This document shows positions 33,060-44,725 of a DNA stretch of 64,000 bases, piece by piece. The translations under genes were made by a program, and so were the position numbers. Every line of letters starts with the position of its first letter. Position 1 is the first letter of the stretch. The DNA is from Puccinia triticina (Eukaryota > Basidiomycota > Pucciniomycetes > Pucciniales > Pucciniaceae): positions 2,914,001 to 2,978,000 of the forward strand of contig NC_070561.1 in assembly GCF_026914185.1 (NCBI RefSeq). Direction: 5' to 3'. Below the pieces are notes generated by a model, which searched no databases, was not told the origin of the DNA, and worked only from the letters and a program-made list of their open reading frames with translations.

Positions 33060-33559
33060 CACCCGGGGAGTCCGTCCACGGGGAAATCACGCGGTTTCCA
33101 CGAGGACTCCACGTGGTGGCCGCACGCGAGGTCGGACCAGCGGCTGTTGGTCCACACGTTCACAGGGACTCCACCAACTGGGCACGGCAAGGAATCCACG
33201 TGGGCTTTTGGCTCTCCGTGGATTCCCCGTGGATTCCTCGTGGCACCGACGGGATGGTCGGGTCCACGCCGGCCCCACCACACCACCGACGGCGATTCCA
33301 CCGAGGAAAACCCGTGATCACGACGGGTTGGTCGAGCCCACAAGGCAGCGACACCTCGAGAGGTGGTCTCCACGTGGCTCACCGGTCCGTCGCATTCACC
33401 TTTGGGGGGTGCGGTGGCTCGGTTAGCCTTGCGCGGAGCGGATCAAATCCGCGGGTTATGTCTGCAGCAGAATGTGGTACCGCCTGGGTACGACACACTG
33501 CATTGCATGGGGGACATGGAGGAGAACTGGGACGGTGTTGATAAGAAAACAAACAACAT

Positions 33560-33740
33560 CAAAAGGAGAAAAAGGAAAAAAAGGAAAAAAAAGGAAAAAA
33601 AGGAAAAAAAGGAAAAAAAGGAAAAAAAGGAAAAAAAAGGAAAAAAAGGAAAAAAAGGAAAAAAAGGAAAAAAAGGAAAAAAAGGAAAAAAAGGAAAAAA
33701 AGGAAAAAAAGAAAACATGAAAACATGAAAACATGAAAAC
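33560..33740 (+). repeat. AAAAAGG microsatellite
   Basis: About 18 tandem copies of GGAAAAAAA-like units, then four of CATGAAAA. Lys-Glu or Phe-Phe-Pro ORFs over it are artefacts of the repeat. Confidence 0.95.
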
Positions 33741-33747
33741 ATGATAA

Positions 33748-36641
33748 TTAGAAGCCGTCTGCGGCACCATTGTCATCTTCATCACCCGGGGCCTCCTGGG
33801 CTCTGTCACGCAGCATTGCCTGCACTTCTTCGTCAGAGGGGAGGGCAACCGAGATGCTGGCAATCTCCCGCGCCATCTTTGCGCCATCAAAGATGTGTCG
33901 GTCGCAGTCCAAGATGAGACGGCCGTACCTGATAGGTAATCACACATCAGAACATGTTCGTCCAATAAAAATACTGAGGAATAAAGATTAACTTACGCCA
34001 CTTTGTAGTCTTGCGACTTGTGTTGCATGGTCTCCAGGTGTCAATTGATCAGCTCCCAAGGGGATTGAACCAAGGTAGTCGTTCGATCCTGTTGACGCTG
34101 CATGTACATATGCAACCGCAGGTACGCCATGCGTACCACCAAGCTGATGTGGATTGATCGGGCCACATCGGTGTGGAACTACTCTTGGGATGAATAGAGC
34201 TGGAGAGGGAATGGTGCTTTAATGGGCTGCCTCTCTGGGAACAAGAAAAAAGAATATAAGAGTGTGGACTCTTATGGAAAGGTGTGGCTATAGAGGATTC
34301 TTGAGGTTTGTCTAAGGGTTTACTTTCTACTAATCTAATAGCAAGTTAAAGGTAATGTAAAGTCTGTCCAACCTGATATATTTGGCATAGACTTATCAAG
34401 CTTGTCCACTCTGATTTAATGGCATAAGCTAGGCTAGTGAATGGTGACCAGTGATCTGAATTACTTTGACAGGATCTGATGGGGAATAAATGAAGAGGAA
34501 AACAACCCAGTTTATATACACAAGAAAGAGGAGCCATGAGGAAACAAGGATAACCTGCAGGGAAGCATAGAACATTCTACTTCTATAGGATGAAACAGCC
34601 ATGTGGTCAGAGTAGTGGTTCAAGGAGTCACATGATGGTGTAATAGTGGGTGGGGATGATGCCATCTTCTGGGGGCTATGGTGCAATCTTCCTAGTTGGA
34701 GGAGGGGATATGTGAGACATAAAAGGGGTAGAATATTCTATGATCTAAGATAGGAGGAGTTATGAGTTTCAGGAAGTGTTTCAGGAAGAAGTAATCTAAG
34801 GATCTAAGATAGGAGGAGTCAGGTGTTTCATGAAGTGTTTCAGGAAGTAATAATCTAGGTGGGGTTTGGGGCTATGTCTAGCATAATGTGTATCATGTTG
34901 GGTTTGGAGGGTGAAGGGTTTCAAGGTTGCTTATACATCTTTGAGCACATGGTTCTAAGGAAACACTAGAAGAAGGGGGTAACATGTGATCTGGGTAGAT
35001 GTTTGAGACTAGGGAGAGGGTTTATCCAAGAGAGGGGGAGTGTGGGAAGAGGGAATACTATTATCCAGGGTATGACCATTGAGTGGGGATGTTGAGGACC
35101 TTGGGCTTTGCTGACAAGGGGGCCAGAGGTATGGGATTTAGCCTTGAGGTGTGACAGCATTGTGATTGATGGTTGCTGGTTTTCTGGGTAGATCAGGATT
35201 GGCTTACCACATCGGCTAGCGTCATGAGTGCATGTTGAGGGGAAAACTCTTGCAAAACCTGATTTCTCCGCAACAAAGATTCCATCAGCCTCGGTCTTTT
35301 GGCTTTAGATTAGAGTGATAAGATGAGACTTACTGTGACAACCACATCAGTGATTTGTGGGATAGGCACAGCATTTGCCCGGGCCCCTGGCCTCGCACCG
35401 GCCATAATCTAAGAAAGGTCATTGTGATCAGCAAGTCAGTTTAAGAGATGCAGACCATGTGGAATGGTGACTGACCATCTTTGCAAGCGCACTCTTCTCG
35501 TATTTAAGTAAATCTCGGATGAGGAGGGAGACACTACTGACAGCTTGGTCTTCATGATCAATATAACCCGCCGGGAGGTAGGTAGTCTTCCACTCGTGGT
35601 CCATTGCATCCACCTCGCCCTGCAGTCCCAGCTATCCAGTCAGCCAGCTGACAGGTGGAAAGGATGTGGATTTAATTCAACTCACCTTCACTAATACCAG
35701 GGGGGTTTGAGGAATGAGGGCGCAGGTATCCACGGTATGATTTCGACCATATGACTGCAGGGCTGGCATGAGGAGCTTTTGGCGAGTTTTTGCGCGAATT
35801 AAGGCCTAGTTAAGTAATTCATACATATGGGTTAGTCCTCTATATCCTAATCTTGGGTGGGTTGACGTACTCGGACATCGCGATGGTAAATAAACCCCCT
35901 ACTGGGATTGACATCAACAGGGGGGATATGGACGGGGGCTGGGACATGTTCGGGCCCACGCTGGGTACCAGATGGTTTGACTCGAGCTCGGATTGATTCG
36001 AGGTACATGAGCGTAGCCAGCACACGATCAGCCTCTGACAGCTGGGCCGGGGGAGATGTGTCAGATCAAGCGAGATGAACAGAGGATGAGGAGATACTTA
36101 CGGCTGCGACTTGTCGGACCCGCTCGATCTGACCAACATCTAGGCCCAGTTCATCTGCCAGCCGTTCAACTGACATGGCTTCCTGTTGGAGGGGAGTTTC
36201 ATCTGGCGTCGGCTCACTGCGGTGATTTTCAGGTCCGTCTGGAACATCACTGGCGTTATCGGGCCCGGGGTTGCTATCTTCAGGTCCGTCTGGAACGTCA
36301 CCGGCGTTATTGGGCCCGGGGTTGCTATCTTCATTCTTGCTACGCAGCATAGGGATGATAGGGGTCAGCTCTTTGTCTCGAGCCGCACCATCCAGGTCAG
36401 GATGGATTGCAGCCGATGCCCCTTGAGTTGGGCTCCTGACTGTGTAAGGAGCCACAGCCAGTCGGGCCGGGCTGATAGTAGCTCGCATGGGGCTGGTGAC
36501 TCCTGCTGGTTTGTTCAATCAGTCATGTTTATACATAATAAACATGTGTTCAATGAATGCAGACTGACCTGTACCTGCCGGTATTGTGCGTGCACGGAAT
36601 CGAGGAGTAAAACGGCCTGTACGTGATGACGAGTTGGACAT
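33748..36641 (-). pseudogene. Cargo gene A, copy 2 (broken by a solo LTR)
   Basis: Homologous to 15394-18620 along its length. It starts MSNSSSRTGRFTPRFRARTI, with the first intron at the same codon as in copy 1. Further shared blocks are ATISPARLAVAPYTVRSP, GFIYHRDVRV, TRQKLLMPALQSYGRNHTV, DHEWKTTYLPAGYIDHEDQA, AVPIPQITDVVVT, VVRMAYLRLHMYMQRQQ and FDGAKMAREIASISVALPSD. It has one intron (after RVRQVAA) that copy 1 lacks. A 1-kb solo LTR interrupts the exon after LQEFSPQHALMTLAD. A TGA in AAT TGA CAC (34041-34043) is shared with copy 1, although the protein downstream of it is conserved. The function is unknown. Confidence 0.75.
34172..35209. mobile_element. Solo LTR (or LTR-like insert) in gene A copy 2
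   Basis: The insert starts TGTGGAACTACTC and ends GGCTTACCA (TG...CA). CATCGG flanks both sides (34166-34171 and 35210-35215), and copy 1 of gene A runs through without it. The extended shared flank CCACATCGG (9 bases) leaves the exact border ambiguous. Inside there is no coding capacity, but there is a duplication around 34740-34850 (phrase GATCTAAGATAGGAGGAGT). Confidence 0.7.
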
Positions 36642-37251
36642 GATATCACAAATGAAGTGTCAGGTCTGTATTGACGGACTGTAACTGGGTGGGGAGATCG
36701 AGCTTACCTGCCACAGATTCGTTCGTTTTATTGTGAGCGGCGAGTCTTGTCAGAGGTGGGGTTGCTTGGTGGGATGAGTTTGGCTGAGATGGTTGGAGCG
36801 ATCCCGCTGGTCGGAGCGAGCGATCCATGATCACATGAGACATTTGAAATTCTACTTGGTGATCTCGACATGATATCAACTCCCGTGATTTCGACGGATC
36901 ACTCTCTCACTCACCCCATTCTTTCCTCACCGGGCTCTGATCTTCTTATCGCACCTGACTGCAGAACATCTTTTTAGATTTAAAGCATCACAATTTGAGC
37001 CGTGTTATCTCTGACTTAGTTCAATTCAGATCCATCGTCTTTATAAGCTACATGCCATGCAAAACTGCCGAGGAAATTTCAACTGAAGTCCAAAAACATC
37101 CCCCTAAACATTTATTTCACAGTCCATAGAGTTAAAAGCAAACAAAATCTAACTTTCTAATAAGTCAGTAAGATTTAACACCTCTGATTTATCTCTATTA
37201 CTGCATATTTATTTTATCCAAATAAAATCCCATACAAACAGACAGAGATAG

Positions 37252-38186
37252 CTAGCTTTGAGTTTGTTGAGCATCACAAATGGCCCAGGCTATCATGACA
37301 CCTTTCAAGATTGCTTGCGCTGGACCCCACTTCAATCCAAGCTTGCGCAGCTCCCTGTGGGATGTCCCTTCAAAAGCTGTCCAGTGAAATATATCGTGAT
37401 CTGATATCATGGCTTGGACTGGTTTGTAATCATTGGGGATGTGACACAACGACAGAAATTGAGACATGGAGAAAGGAGGAGTGAAAAGGCTAGCTGTGAG
37501 TCCAAGGGGCCGGAGCCCAGGATTTTGCCTCTTCGGAGGTGGAGGACGATTGGCAGAATGGTTGGCGCTCGCACGTTTGTTTGATATGGCGTTCAAGTTG
37601 AAGGAGACCGCGGCGCCGCCGGCAGGCTCGCGGGGCAAATCCTGTGTGAAGCACACGATGAGCAGAGACAAAAATTTGCAGCATTCAACAGGATCTGACA
37701 TACACTAACTACCACAGTGACAATGGCAAGATTGTCCTTTTCCATGTTGAGGATCAAGTAGATCTCCGCATCTTTAGAGGACTTGTGCGCGGCATTGACA
37801 AACGATTTAAACGAGCCATTATCCTCGGCCAATGTTGATGTGTCCCGGTCAAACTCGCCCGGCTCCAGTATGATGTACGACCACTCGAGGGCAGATGCCC
37901 GGTCTGCTTGCGCGGCAATGATCTCAATTGGATAAATCCGCACGTTGATGTTTTCTAGGTGCTGGATTACCAGGGTTTTGAGCAGGGAAAAGTCCAGCTT
38001 GTCGAGGTTTAGCTCCATGGGGACGACCCGACCCTTTGACGACATCCGCTTCATCTTCGACTCGGATTGGCCGTTTTTCTGGACCCTGACGAACAGTTCG
38101 TATTCGATACCGATCGATATCTTTCCATCGGTCGATCTGGTCGAAGCGGGGGTGGTGATGGTGGCTGGGTCTGCAGGATGACACAT
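37252..38186 (-). CDS. Cargo gene B of CACTA-like copy 2, SAM-like C terminus
   Basis: Two exons, 38186-37713 and 37641-37252, joined in phase 0 through a 71-base GT-AG intron to 287 residues without a lesion. The N-terminal half (KISIGIEYELFVRVQKNGQ through AEIYLILNMEKDNLAIVTV) looks globular, alternating strands and helices. After a Pro/Arg-rich linker comes SMSQFLSLCHIPNDYKPVQA ... FEGTSHRELRKLGLKWGPAQ, which has the pattern of a SAM-like helical domain (an inference from spacing of hydrophobic residues). It sits about 460 bases inside the right end of the element, reading inward, as gene C does in copy 1. The function is unknown. Confidence 0.65.
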
Positions 38187-38648
38187 GATCGTTGAGTGGG
38201 AGGGCTGCTGGTTGTTGAACTTGTGGGACTTAAGAGGGACTTGAGAACAAACACACAAGTCTTGCCTCTCACGGCTCGAAAGGTTCGACGTGGAACCCAC
38301 GAACGCCATGGAATTGTTCCCATCGGCTCCACCGGGGCATCCAAGCAACGGCCGTGGATTCCCCATCTGTGGGAACCACAACGATGCGCTGTTTTACACA
38401 GTTGTCGGCTCCACCGTGGTTCTATCACGAGGAGATCCCAGGAGGGTGCAGTTGTCGGCTCCACCGTGATTCTATCACAAGGAGATCCCAGGAGGGTGGA
38501 GCCGACTGGATATCACATCGTCACCACCCATTTTCGACGGGGTGGTGATGGCGACGTGGTGCGCAGTGAATTCCACGCGGTTTTCACGGAACCGGTGTCA
38601 CGCGTCGTATCCACAATCTCGCTCGCCAGGAAGTACCCCCGGCGTGTA

Positions 38649-40774
38649 GGTTTGTGCGGGTTTTACCGCCGTTATGTTAAAAACTTCGCGAAAATCACTA
38701 CCCCTCTTCATGGCTTGACGGCTGGAGGTGTGAAGAAACGCGAGAAGATTTTATGGTTGCCCGTCCATGACGCGGCGTTTGTTTTCCTTAAAGAGGCTCT
38801 GGTGTCTACACCAATCCTCCTCACCCCGGATACAGCTAAGGCTTTCATTATGGAGACCGACGCGTCAGACTTTGCCGTCGGGGCGGTACTGTTGCAATAT
38901 GGCGATGATTATTGTCTGCACCCAGTTGCTTTTGAGAGCTGCAAGCTCAACAAAGCCCAGATTAACTACCCGGCCCAGGAACGGGAGTTGTTGGCCATTA
39001 TCCACGCTTGGCGGAAATGGCATGTCTATTTAGACGGCGCTGTTGTCACTACCATCGTGTATACCAATCATGTGTCCCTGGTTTATTTGAAATGCCAGAA
39101 GCTCCCGTCCAAGTGGCTCTGCCGCTGGCTGGAGGAGTTCGCCGAAATGGACATTGAGATCCGTTATAAAAAAGGCGCTGATAACATTGTTCCTGACGCG
39201 CTGTCTCGACGGAGTGATCTATCACTCGTGGACGATATTGGCGACGTCCTTGATGAGACCGATTGGCCTCTACTAATCCCTTACTTGATCGATAAAAAGG
39301 AGATTCCGGCTTGGGTCCCTGAGGGGCTTGTGATGAGAGCCAAGCAGAATTTGAAGTTCTTCGAATACGACTCAGACAACGAGACCCTGATCTATCTGGG
39401 ACGTCCCGGGCTGCTCGAACGCTCACTGTTTATCCCACTAGCACACCAGTTCGATCTACTTCGAGCGGTTCATGATGATTTAGGCCACCGTGGCCGCGAC
39501 TGCACTTTACAGGTGCTGTGTGGTCGAGGTTGGTGGCCCAGGCGCTACAAGGATGTTAAAAGTTATATTGCTACTTGTGCGCCGTGCCAAGTGCATGAGC
39601 GTGCGCACGCGTCGCAGGAGACAGGACTTCAGGTCCCTCTGCCGGCAGTGATGCCGTTTGAGCAATGGTCCTCCAACTTCATTAAGATGCCGGAGAGTTA
39701 TAAGGCGGGATACAATTGGATTTTGACTATTGTCGACCATTGTACATCCTGGCCGATAGCCATTCCTCTGAAAACTCTACGGCGGACGCTATCGCAGAAG
39801 CCGTGTTTGATCATGTGATCACCCCCTTTGGGTTACATTGCAAGTTCCTCACGGACCGCGGGTCCAATTTTTTGTCTGCCGGGTTTGCCAGCTTTTTGGC
39901 CAAGGCAGGAGTTAAGAAGCTTAATACTTCTGGTTATCACCCCCGTACCAACGGGAAATGTGAGAGGTTTAACGGTATCCTGGAGAAGGCGCTTTTTTGC
40001 CTGAATACATCTGGGGACCCCAAGCGGTGGGAAGATTTTCTCCCCGCTGCTCTGTCCTCTACTAGGATTCACGCAAGTGATAGTAGTAAGTTCTCGCCTT
40101 TCGAGCTTGTTTATGGTGTGAAACCACGGCTGTTGGGTGATAAGCGACGCATGGTCGCCGCGGATGAGGCCTGTCCTGGCGAGCATGAGTTAGCTACCAG
40201 GATTGAGGAGCTTAATAAGCTCAGGTTGGCGGCCGCAGGCAATACTGCCATTTGCGCCGAGGCCAACAAGGCCGCTTTCAATAATAAAACTAGGTTTGCT
40301 CGCGATGTAGACGCCCTTGTTGTGGGCCAATCTGTTAAACTTCGCAACAAGGAGCACACAAAGGGTAGCCCACATTGGTTTGGCCCCTTTGAGATCAAGG
40401 AAATTTTGCCAAATAATGCTTTTATTCTTAACAACCAGAATGGCAACGAATACTCGAGGCCCGTAAACGGCAACAGTTTGAAGCCGGTGTCTCTGCGATC
40501 TTTGGTGGTCAATGGGATGTGGGCGACGCCCCCCGCAATTGCTCAGCGGGAGCGGCAGGCTGAGGCCCGCGTAGCAAAGGCCCTGCTTAAAAAGACCACT
40601 TCGGTGGCAAAGTTATCTAAACCTGTAAAGGCTAAGAACGTTAAAGGCGCCGGGAAGACTCCGGCCCCGTTGGCTAATGATTCTCCTGCTACCCCGGCTC
40701 AGCCGGCGCGGAAGATACGTGTCCGTTTTGACGGCCAGCTGCTCCCGGAAGGTGCTGGGGCAGCCCCTGTCTAG
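38649..40774 (+). pseudogene. pol: Gypsy pol, RNase H and integrase part
   Basis: It continues RT with GLCGFYRRYVKNFAKITTPL, then RNase H (METDASDFAVGAVLLQYGD, QERELLAIIHAWRKW, DALSRR). The integrase zinc region (HDDLGHRGRDC and CAPCQVHE) and the core (TIVDHCTSWPIAIPL, FLTDRGSNF, GKCERFNGILEKAL) follow. A one-base shift near 39770 separates the first integrase motif from the rest. The C-terminal part ends GAGAAPV before the polypurine tract, and no chromodomain is obvious. Confidence 0.92.
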
Positions 40775-40785
40775 GGGGGGGTGGT

Positions 40786-41197
40786 TGTAGCCGTGCTACA
40801 ATTGGCTACGCGACAGGCGCCCATACTAGGGGCGCGCTGTACGCGTGTTAGGTTTTTCCGGCTCCGCACGAGCCAGGAGTCAGAGGTGCCAAAGCCCCTG
40901 CGTACTGCACGCAAGGGGTTGTGGTTTCCGTTTCTTCCTTCTTTTCTCATACCAGGCGTGACCTGTACACGCACGTGTTGTCTGTACCGTTGAATTCCTA
41001 TTCATCGGTGCTTCTTGTTGTTTGGTTTCCTTTTTCATTGTTGGCCCTCATAAAAGGGCCTCCCTTTGTATGTCTGTTTTCCCCATCCATCCTCTGTCGT
41101 TGGAAATCCAGACACCCCTTTCATTAGTCATTTGGCGGCGTGTAGCTTTGCTCCGCCGCAGGCCCATTTCCATAGCCTTGTAGCCTGCCCGACTACA
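40786..41197 (+). repeat. 3' LTR of the gypsy element
   Basis: Intact, 412 bases, from TGTAGCCGTGCTACAATTGG to GCCTGCCCGACTACA. The polypurine tract AGGGGGGGGTGG lies directly before it (40773-40784). Confidence 0.95.
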
Positions 41198-41440
41198 CCT
41201 CTCAATGACTTGTCCGGTCATCAAGAGGGTGTAGAGTCCCTCTTGATGACTGGTTGGGTCATCAAGAGGTGAAGTCCTCCTCAATGACCGGTTGAACGGG
41301 TTCAACCGGTCATCGAGAGGGTGTCCTCTGGATGGCCTGTCAAACCGGCCATCCAGAAGTTGATGCGTGCTCTTTGATGACCGGTTGACCGGTCATTGGG
41401 AGGTTGTGTAGTACTCCCTAGATTGGCCAGTACATATGTA
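41198..41440. repeat. Palindromic minisatellite, right part
   Basis: Continuation of the array at 27904-28756, with the same CTCTTGATGACTGGTTG and GGTCATCAAGAGGGTGTAG phrases. The two parts were contiguous before the gypsy insertion. Confidence 0.85.
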
Positions 41441-41462
41441 TGTAGCCATGGGCCAGCCATTT

Positions 41463-41655
41463 ATCACCCGGAAATAGAGGTCAGGACCTCTATTTCCGGA
41501 ATGGCTGGGGGAATATATTTCCCGTTATACCAAGTAATGAATTTTACGATATAACTGGCCGGCCCAAACACATATAAATGAGGTGTTATACCCCAAGCAC
41601 CTCCGGTTATAAGTCGTGCAATTTATAACCAAAATTGGGGCATCCAAACGGGGCC
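41463..41655. repeat. Right end of a Harbinger-like TIR repeat, copy 2
   Basis: Gap-free partner of 96-288, ending GGGGCATCCAAACGGGGCC. The 41656-42460 stretch after it is AT-rich, with short ORFs only and nothing recognised. Confidence 0.55.
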
Positions 41656-42464
41656 TTTTTTATTAAGTTTAATAGCATGCAAAACCTGCGCTCCTCCGTG
41701 TGCAACTTATCCCCTATTATTCAGAAGCCCTTAATCCTTCTGAAAGCACCTCATTCATCTCAGAAAAACAAAGAAGAAAAAATTCTATTTTTTTTTTGGT
41801 TTTTTGCTCACCAGTGGATTTACCAAAAAACAGTGAGCTAATTCAATACTATCTCTGTTATCTTAAAGCTATAAAAGACAAAAAAGAAAGTAATTACCAG
41901 CCTAACACCTGGGAAAAGCTCTCTTAAGAAGAGCAGCTCCAAATTGCCACCAACCGGTTCCAACAAGAACAAAAGGAAAGCCTTGAAGCTCAAATTTGCC
42001 TCCAGTTATTCCTCCAAGAACATTACACTTGAAAAGCGCAAGCACATTGTGACAAGAAAAACTGTGAAAGTAAGCAGTAATTCATTTGTTTAAGTGTCTC
42101 CTTGAGCAAAAGACTAACTTGCCTTCTTTATTTTAGTGGCTAAAAGAAACAAAGCACTCCAAATTCAACCACGGCAATAGACACTCCACTTAAGAAGCCA
42201 ACAAGTAAGTCCCCAATAACTCTTGTATCCTTAACTTCACGTGCTCTAACACCCCGCTTCCTTTATCCAGTGCCTGCTTCTGAGGCGCCTTATTTCACAG
42301 GAATTGTGTGCCAACCAAGAGATAGGTGTAAGTAAATCTATTTATTCTCTTCATCCTAAATCTCCTAGACATTTTTGTTTACTGGCTCATCCTTCTCCAA
42401 AATAGTACTTTGCAGTGGAAACAGAACCCTCCCCTGTCAAAAATTTGACCACTCTCAAAATCAC

Positions 42465-42625
42465 TGATTCCAAGTCAGAAGGCAAAGCAGAGGGCTAGTT
42501 ACCTTTTTTTTCTACTTAAATTATGAAATAAAATAGAAATAAAATACTGAAAAGCATTTCTACACATTCTTCTAGACCAGAACTCAAAGGGCCTCTGCCC
42601 ACCCCAAAAAGGCCAAGCCACATTA
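42465..42625. repeat. Left arm of a large inverted repeat
   Basis: The phrase ATTCCAAGTCAGAAGGCAAAGC and, further on, ACATTCTTCTAGACCAGAACTC recur in inverted orientation at 46070-46385. The two arms enclose 3.5 kb that include an LTR-like repeat and two CACTA-like elements. Confidence 0.7.
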
Positions 42626-42637
42626 AAGGGTCTGCCG

Positions 42638-43884
42638 TTGTGAGACTCAAAAGTGGTTGTGAAACCCTTTTGCTGAATGGTGAAGGGTATGATGGAGGTG
42701 CAAACTCTGCCCTTCTGCTATCAGATAACAAGAACCACCAAGATAAGCTTGGCAAGTTTTAATCAAGTGATAGGTCTGACCTAGTTCCAGATGAAGTTGT
42801 TTGATGACAGGTATTTTATAGAATTGAGAGTTTATGATGAGTGAAAAGGGTGAAAGTTGACTTGATGATTCTGGTGGGGGTTGAACACAGGTTCTCAAGG
42901 GGGTGATATATAAAGTTGAGAAGAGTGCCTAGGCTGGGAAGTGTATATGTCTCAGTTGGGAGAACCAGGAACCAGGGAACTTGTGACAGGCACGTGATAT
43001 GTCAACCAAGAGATATGAGAGTGAGTTAAGTTGTTATTGCAGGTCTGAGGGATGATATGGTATGTTATAAAGTACAAGGGTTGTAATAATGGATAAGGGT
43101 TGGTATCTGTATAACTGGTGGGTACTGAACTGAGGGAAAGACAACTGGGGGGGAGAGAGCTCCTTATATAGACAAATGTGAGGGATTTTGGCTAAAAGGG
43201 GGACCCTGGATGAGGGATTATAGCTGGCGGGCTGCGTACAAGGGGTGTCAGAAGATACTAAATACAGGCAAAATATGGGGTGAGAAATGAAAGATGATGT
43301 CATACTAATGCAAAGAGCGCATAAACAAAGCGGGGAAATGTCAAATACAGGGGTACCTCATGGAAGGGGTGCATGAAGGATGTCAGACTAATGCAAGAGT
43401 GCAGAAATGGGGTCAGAAGACTGCATATAGCTGCAAGGGGTGCATAAATGAAGCGGGGAAATGGGGTTGGTCCCCTTCATAGGCAGTGGAGATAAGAGGG
43501 ATAGAAAAGAGTGTTGGAGTGTGGGGTGGAAAAACTCCACATTTGGAGTATCAGGAAGTCAAGAGGAGGTTGGGGAGGATTACATGAAATCAAGGGTTTT
43601 CTACATACAACAAAAAGTATGTGTTTGGCTGGGGCTGAGTATGGGTATACCTGGGAAAGGAGACTTGAGGGGCGTGACAGGTTGATGACTGGGGCTGGTC
43701 GTGTCCATGAGGGGTCCAAGAGGGTGTAACTTCCAATCCAGTGGGGTTCTGTTTACACTTCCAGTGGTGACTAGGGGTAAAATTGGCTGTAGAATCCATT
43801 CGTTTGATGTTATCTTGAGACCTAGGGTGAGTAAATATATGACATAAAAAAAACTTTTGATTTTTCACTTTTCTGTCTACCACA
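42638..43884. repeat. LTR-like repeat, copy A
   Basis: About 1.25 kb that aligns over most of its length with 47112-49257 (copy B). It begins TGTGAGACTCAAAAG and ends TACCACACCA. TG...CA ends and the lack of coding capacity suggest an LTR, but I find no matching duplication at its flanks. Confidence 0.5.
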
Positions 43885-44269
43885 CCATCTGAAGCTCCGT
43901 CATTGGAGAATACATTGTAAATAGTGGAAATCGCAATCCGGCTCCCAATCCAAGCGCTTCAAGCTCCACAGCTCCTGAGGAAACTCCTCTCTTGACCAAA
44001 GAAGAGGAGTTTTTCCAGAAGATCAAGGACCTAGTCCACAATCACAGGGAGAATTGGGGGAAGTGTATAACTCTCCACTGCAAGAAAAACTCTAGAAACT
44101 GCTTGCAGTTGAGATGCAAGAGCTCAAGGCAAGCTGCAACTCATACAAGAATCAAGCACTGGTTGATTCCATGAACATGGTCTAATTTATGCAAGAGTGA
44201 GTCTAAGGTACAAAAAACTAAGTACAGGAGTTGATACCTGTGCAAATTCCCCTTTCATGGGCACATACC

Positions 44270-44725
44270 CCTTTCATGTGCATATATCCCTTTTGTATGC
44301 ATTCACCCCTTTCATAATGTGTACATAGCCCTTTATGTGCACATACCCCTTTCATGTGTGTATATCCCTTTCATGTGTGTATATCCCTTTCATGTGTGTA
44401 TATCCCTTTCATGTGTGTATATCCCTTTCATGTGTGTATATCCCTTTCATGTGTGTATATCCCTTTCATGTGTGTATATCCCTTTCATGTGTGTATATCC
44501 CTTTCATGTGAATGTATCCCTTTCAAAATGTGTACATACCCCTTTCAGCATGTGTTCATGACCCTTTCATGTTTACATGTCCCCTTTGAGTTTTTTAAAT
44601 CCCTTTTAATACCCCTTTTATCATTCAGGTTTACATACCCCTTTGATGTTTACCTATCCCTTTCATGTGCAAATACCCCTTACTGCACATACCCCTTTCA
44701 TGCATAAATACCCCTTTCATGCATA
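44270..44725. repeat. CCCTTTCATGTGTGTATAT minisatellite
   Basis: Between 44349 and 44510 about nine near-perfect 19-bp tandem units occur; on both sides are degenerate CCCCTTTCATG units. The array continues at 45617-45730 beyond the nested element. The repetitive His/Val ORFs over it are artefacts. Confidence 0.92.

Larger units (their letters stand above)
33060..38646. mobile_element. CACTA-like element, copy 2 (5.6 kb)
   Basis: Inserted in the gypsy pol gene. Removing 33060-38646 plus one TA restores TTC TTA GGT TTG and the conserved FLGLCGFYRRY, so the borders and the 2-bp TA duplication are exact. The ends are CACCCGGGGAGTCCGTCC and, read inward from the right, CACGCCGGGGGTACTTCC. It has no transposase. 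It carries gene A (minus) next to the left end, as copy 1 does, and gene B (minus) near the right end in place of gene C. It also holds an A-rich simple repeat and a solo LTR. It must have been moved by a protein supplied in trans. Confidence 0.93.
28757..41197 (+). mobile_element. Ty3/gypsy LTR retrotransposon with nested insertions
   Basis: The LTRs lie at 28757-29941 (with a 766-bp insert) and 40786-41197. The 4-bp sequence CCTC flanks both ends (28753-28756 and 41198-41201). The order gag, protease, reverse transcriptase, RNase H, integrase identifies Ty3/gypsy. CACTA-like copy 2 splits the RT/RNase H junction. Lesions are few: a stop between protease and RT (31914-31916), frame changes near 31530 and 39770, and the insertions. 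The LTRs differ at only a handful of bases over their shared 320-base right part, so the insertion is fairly recent. Confidence 0.95.

Noticed and set aside
33060..33317. Continuation of the RT reading frame past 33059
   Set aside because: It runs by chance into the CACTA-like element; the true gypsy sequence resumes at 38649.
33363..33965. Lys/Glu- and Phe/Pro-rich ORFs
   Set aside because: They translate the AAAAAGG microsatellite and are not proteins.
38196..38640. Upstream part of the ORF that runs into RNase H
   Set aside because: It lies in the right subterminal region of CACTA-like copy 2 and is open by chance.
44319..44707. Cys/His/Val repeat ORFs
   Set aside because: They translate the 19-bp minisatellite in different frames.
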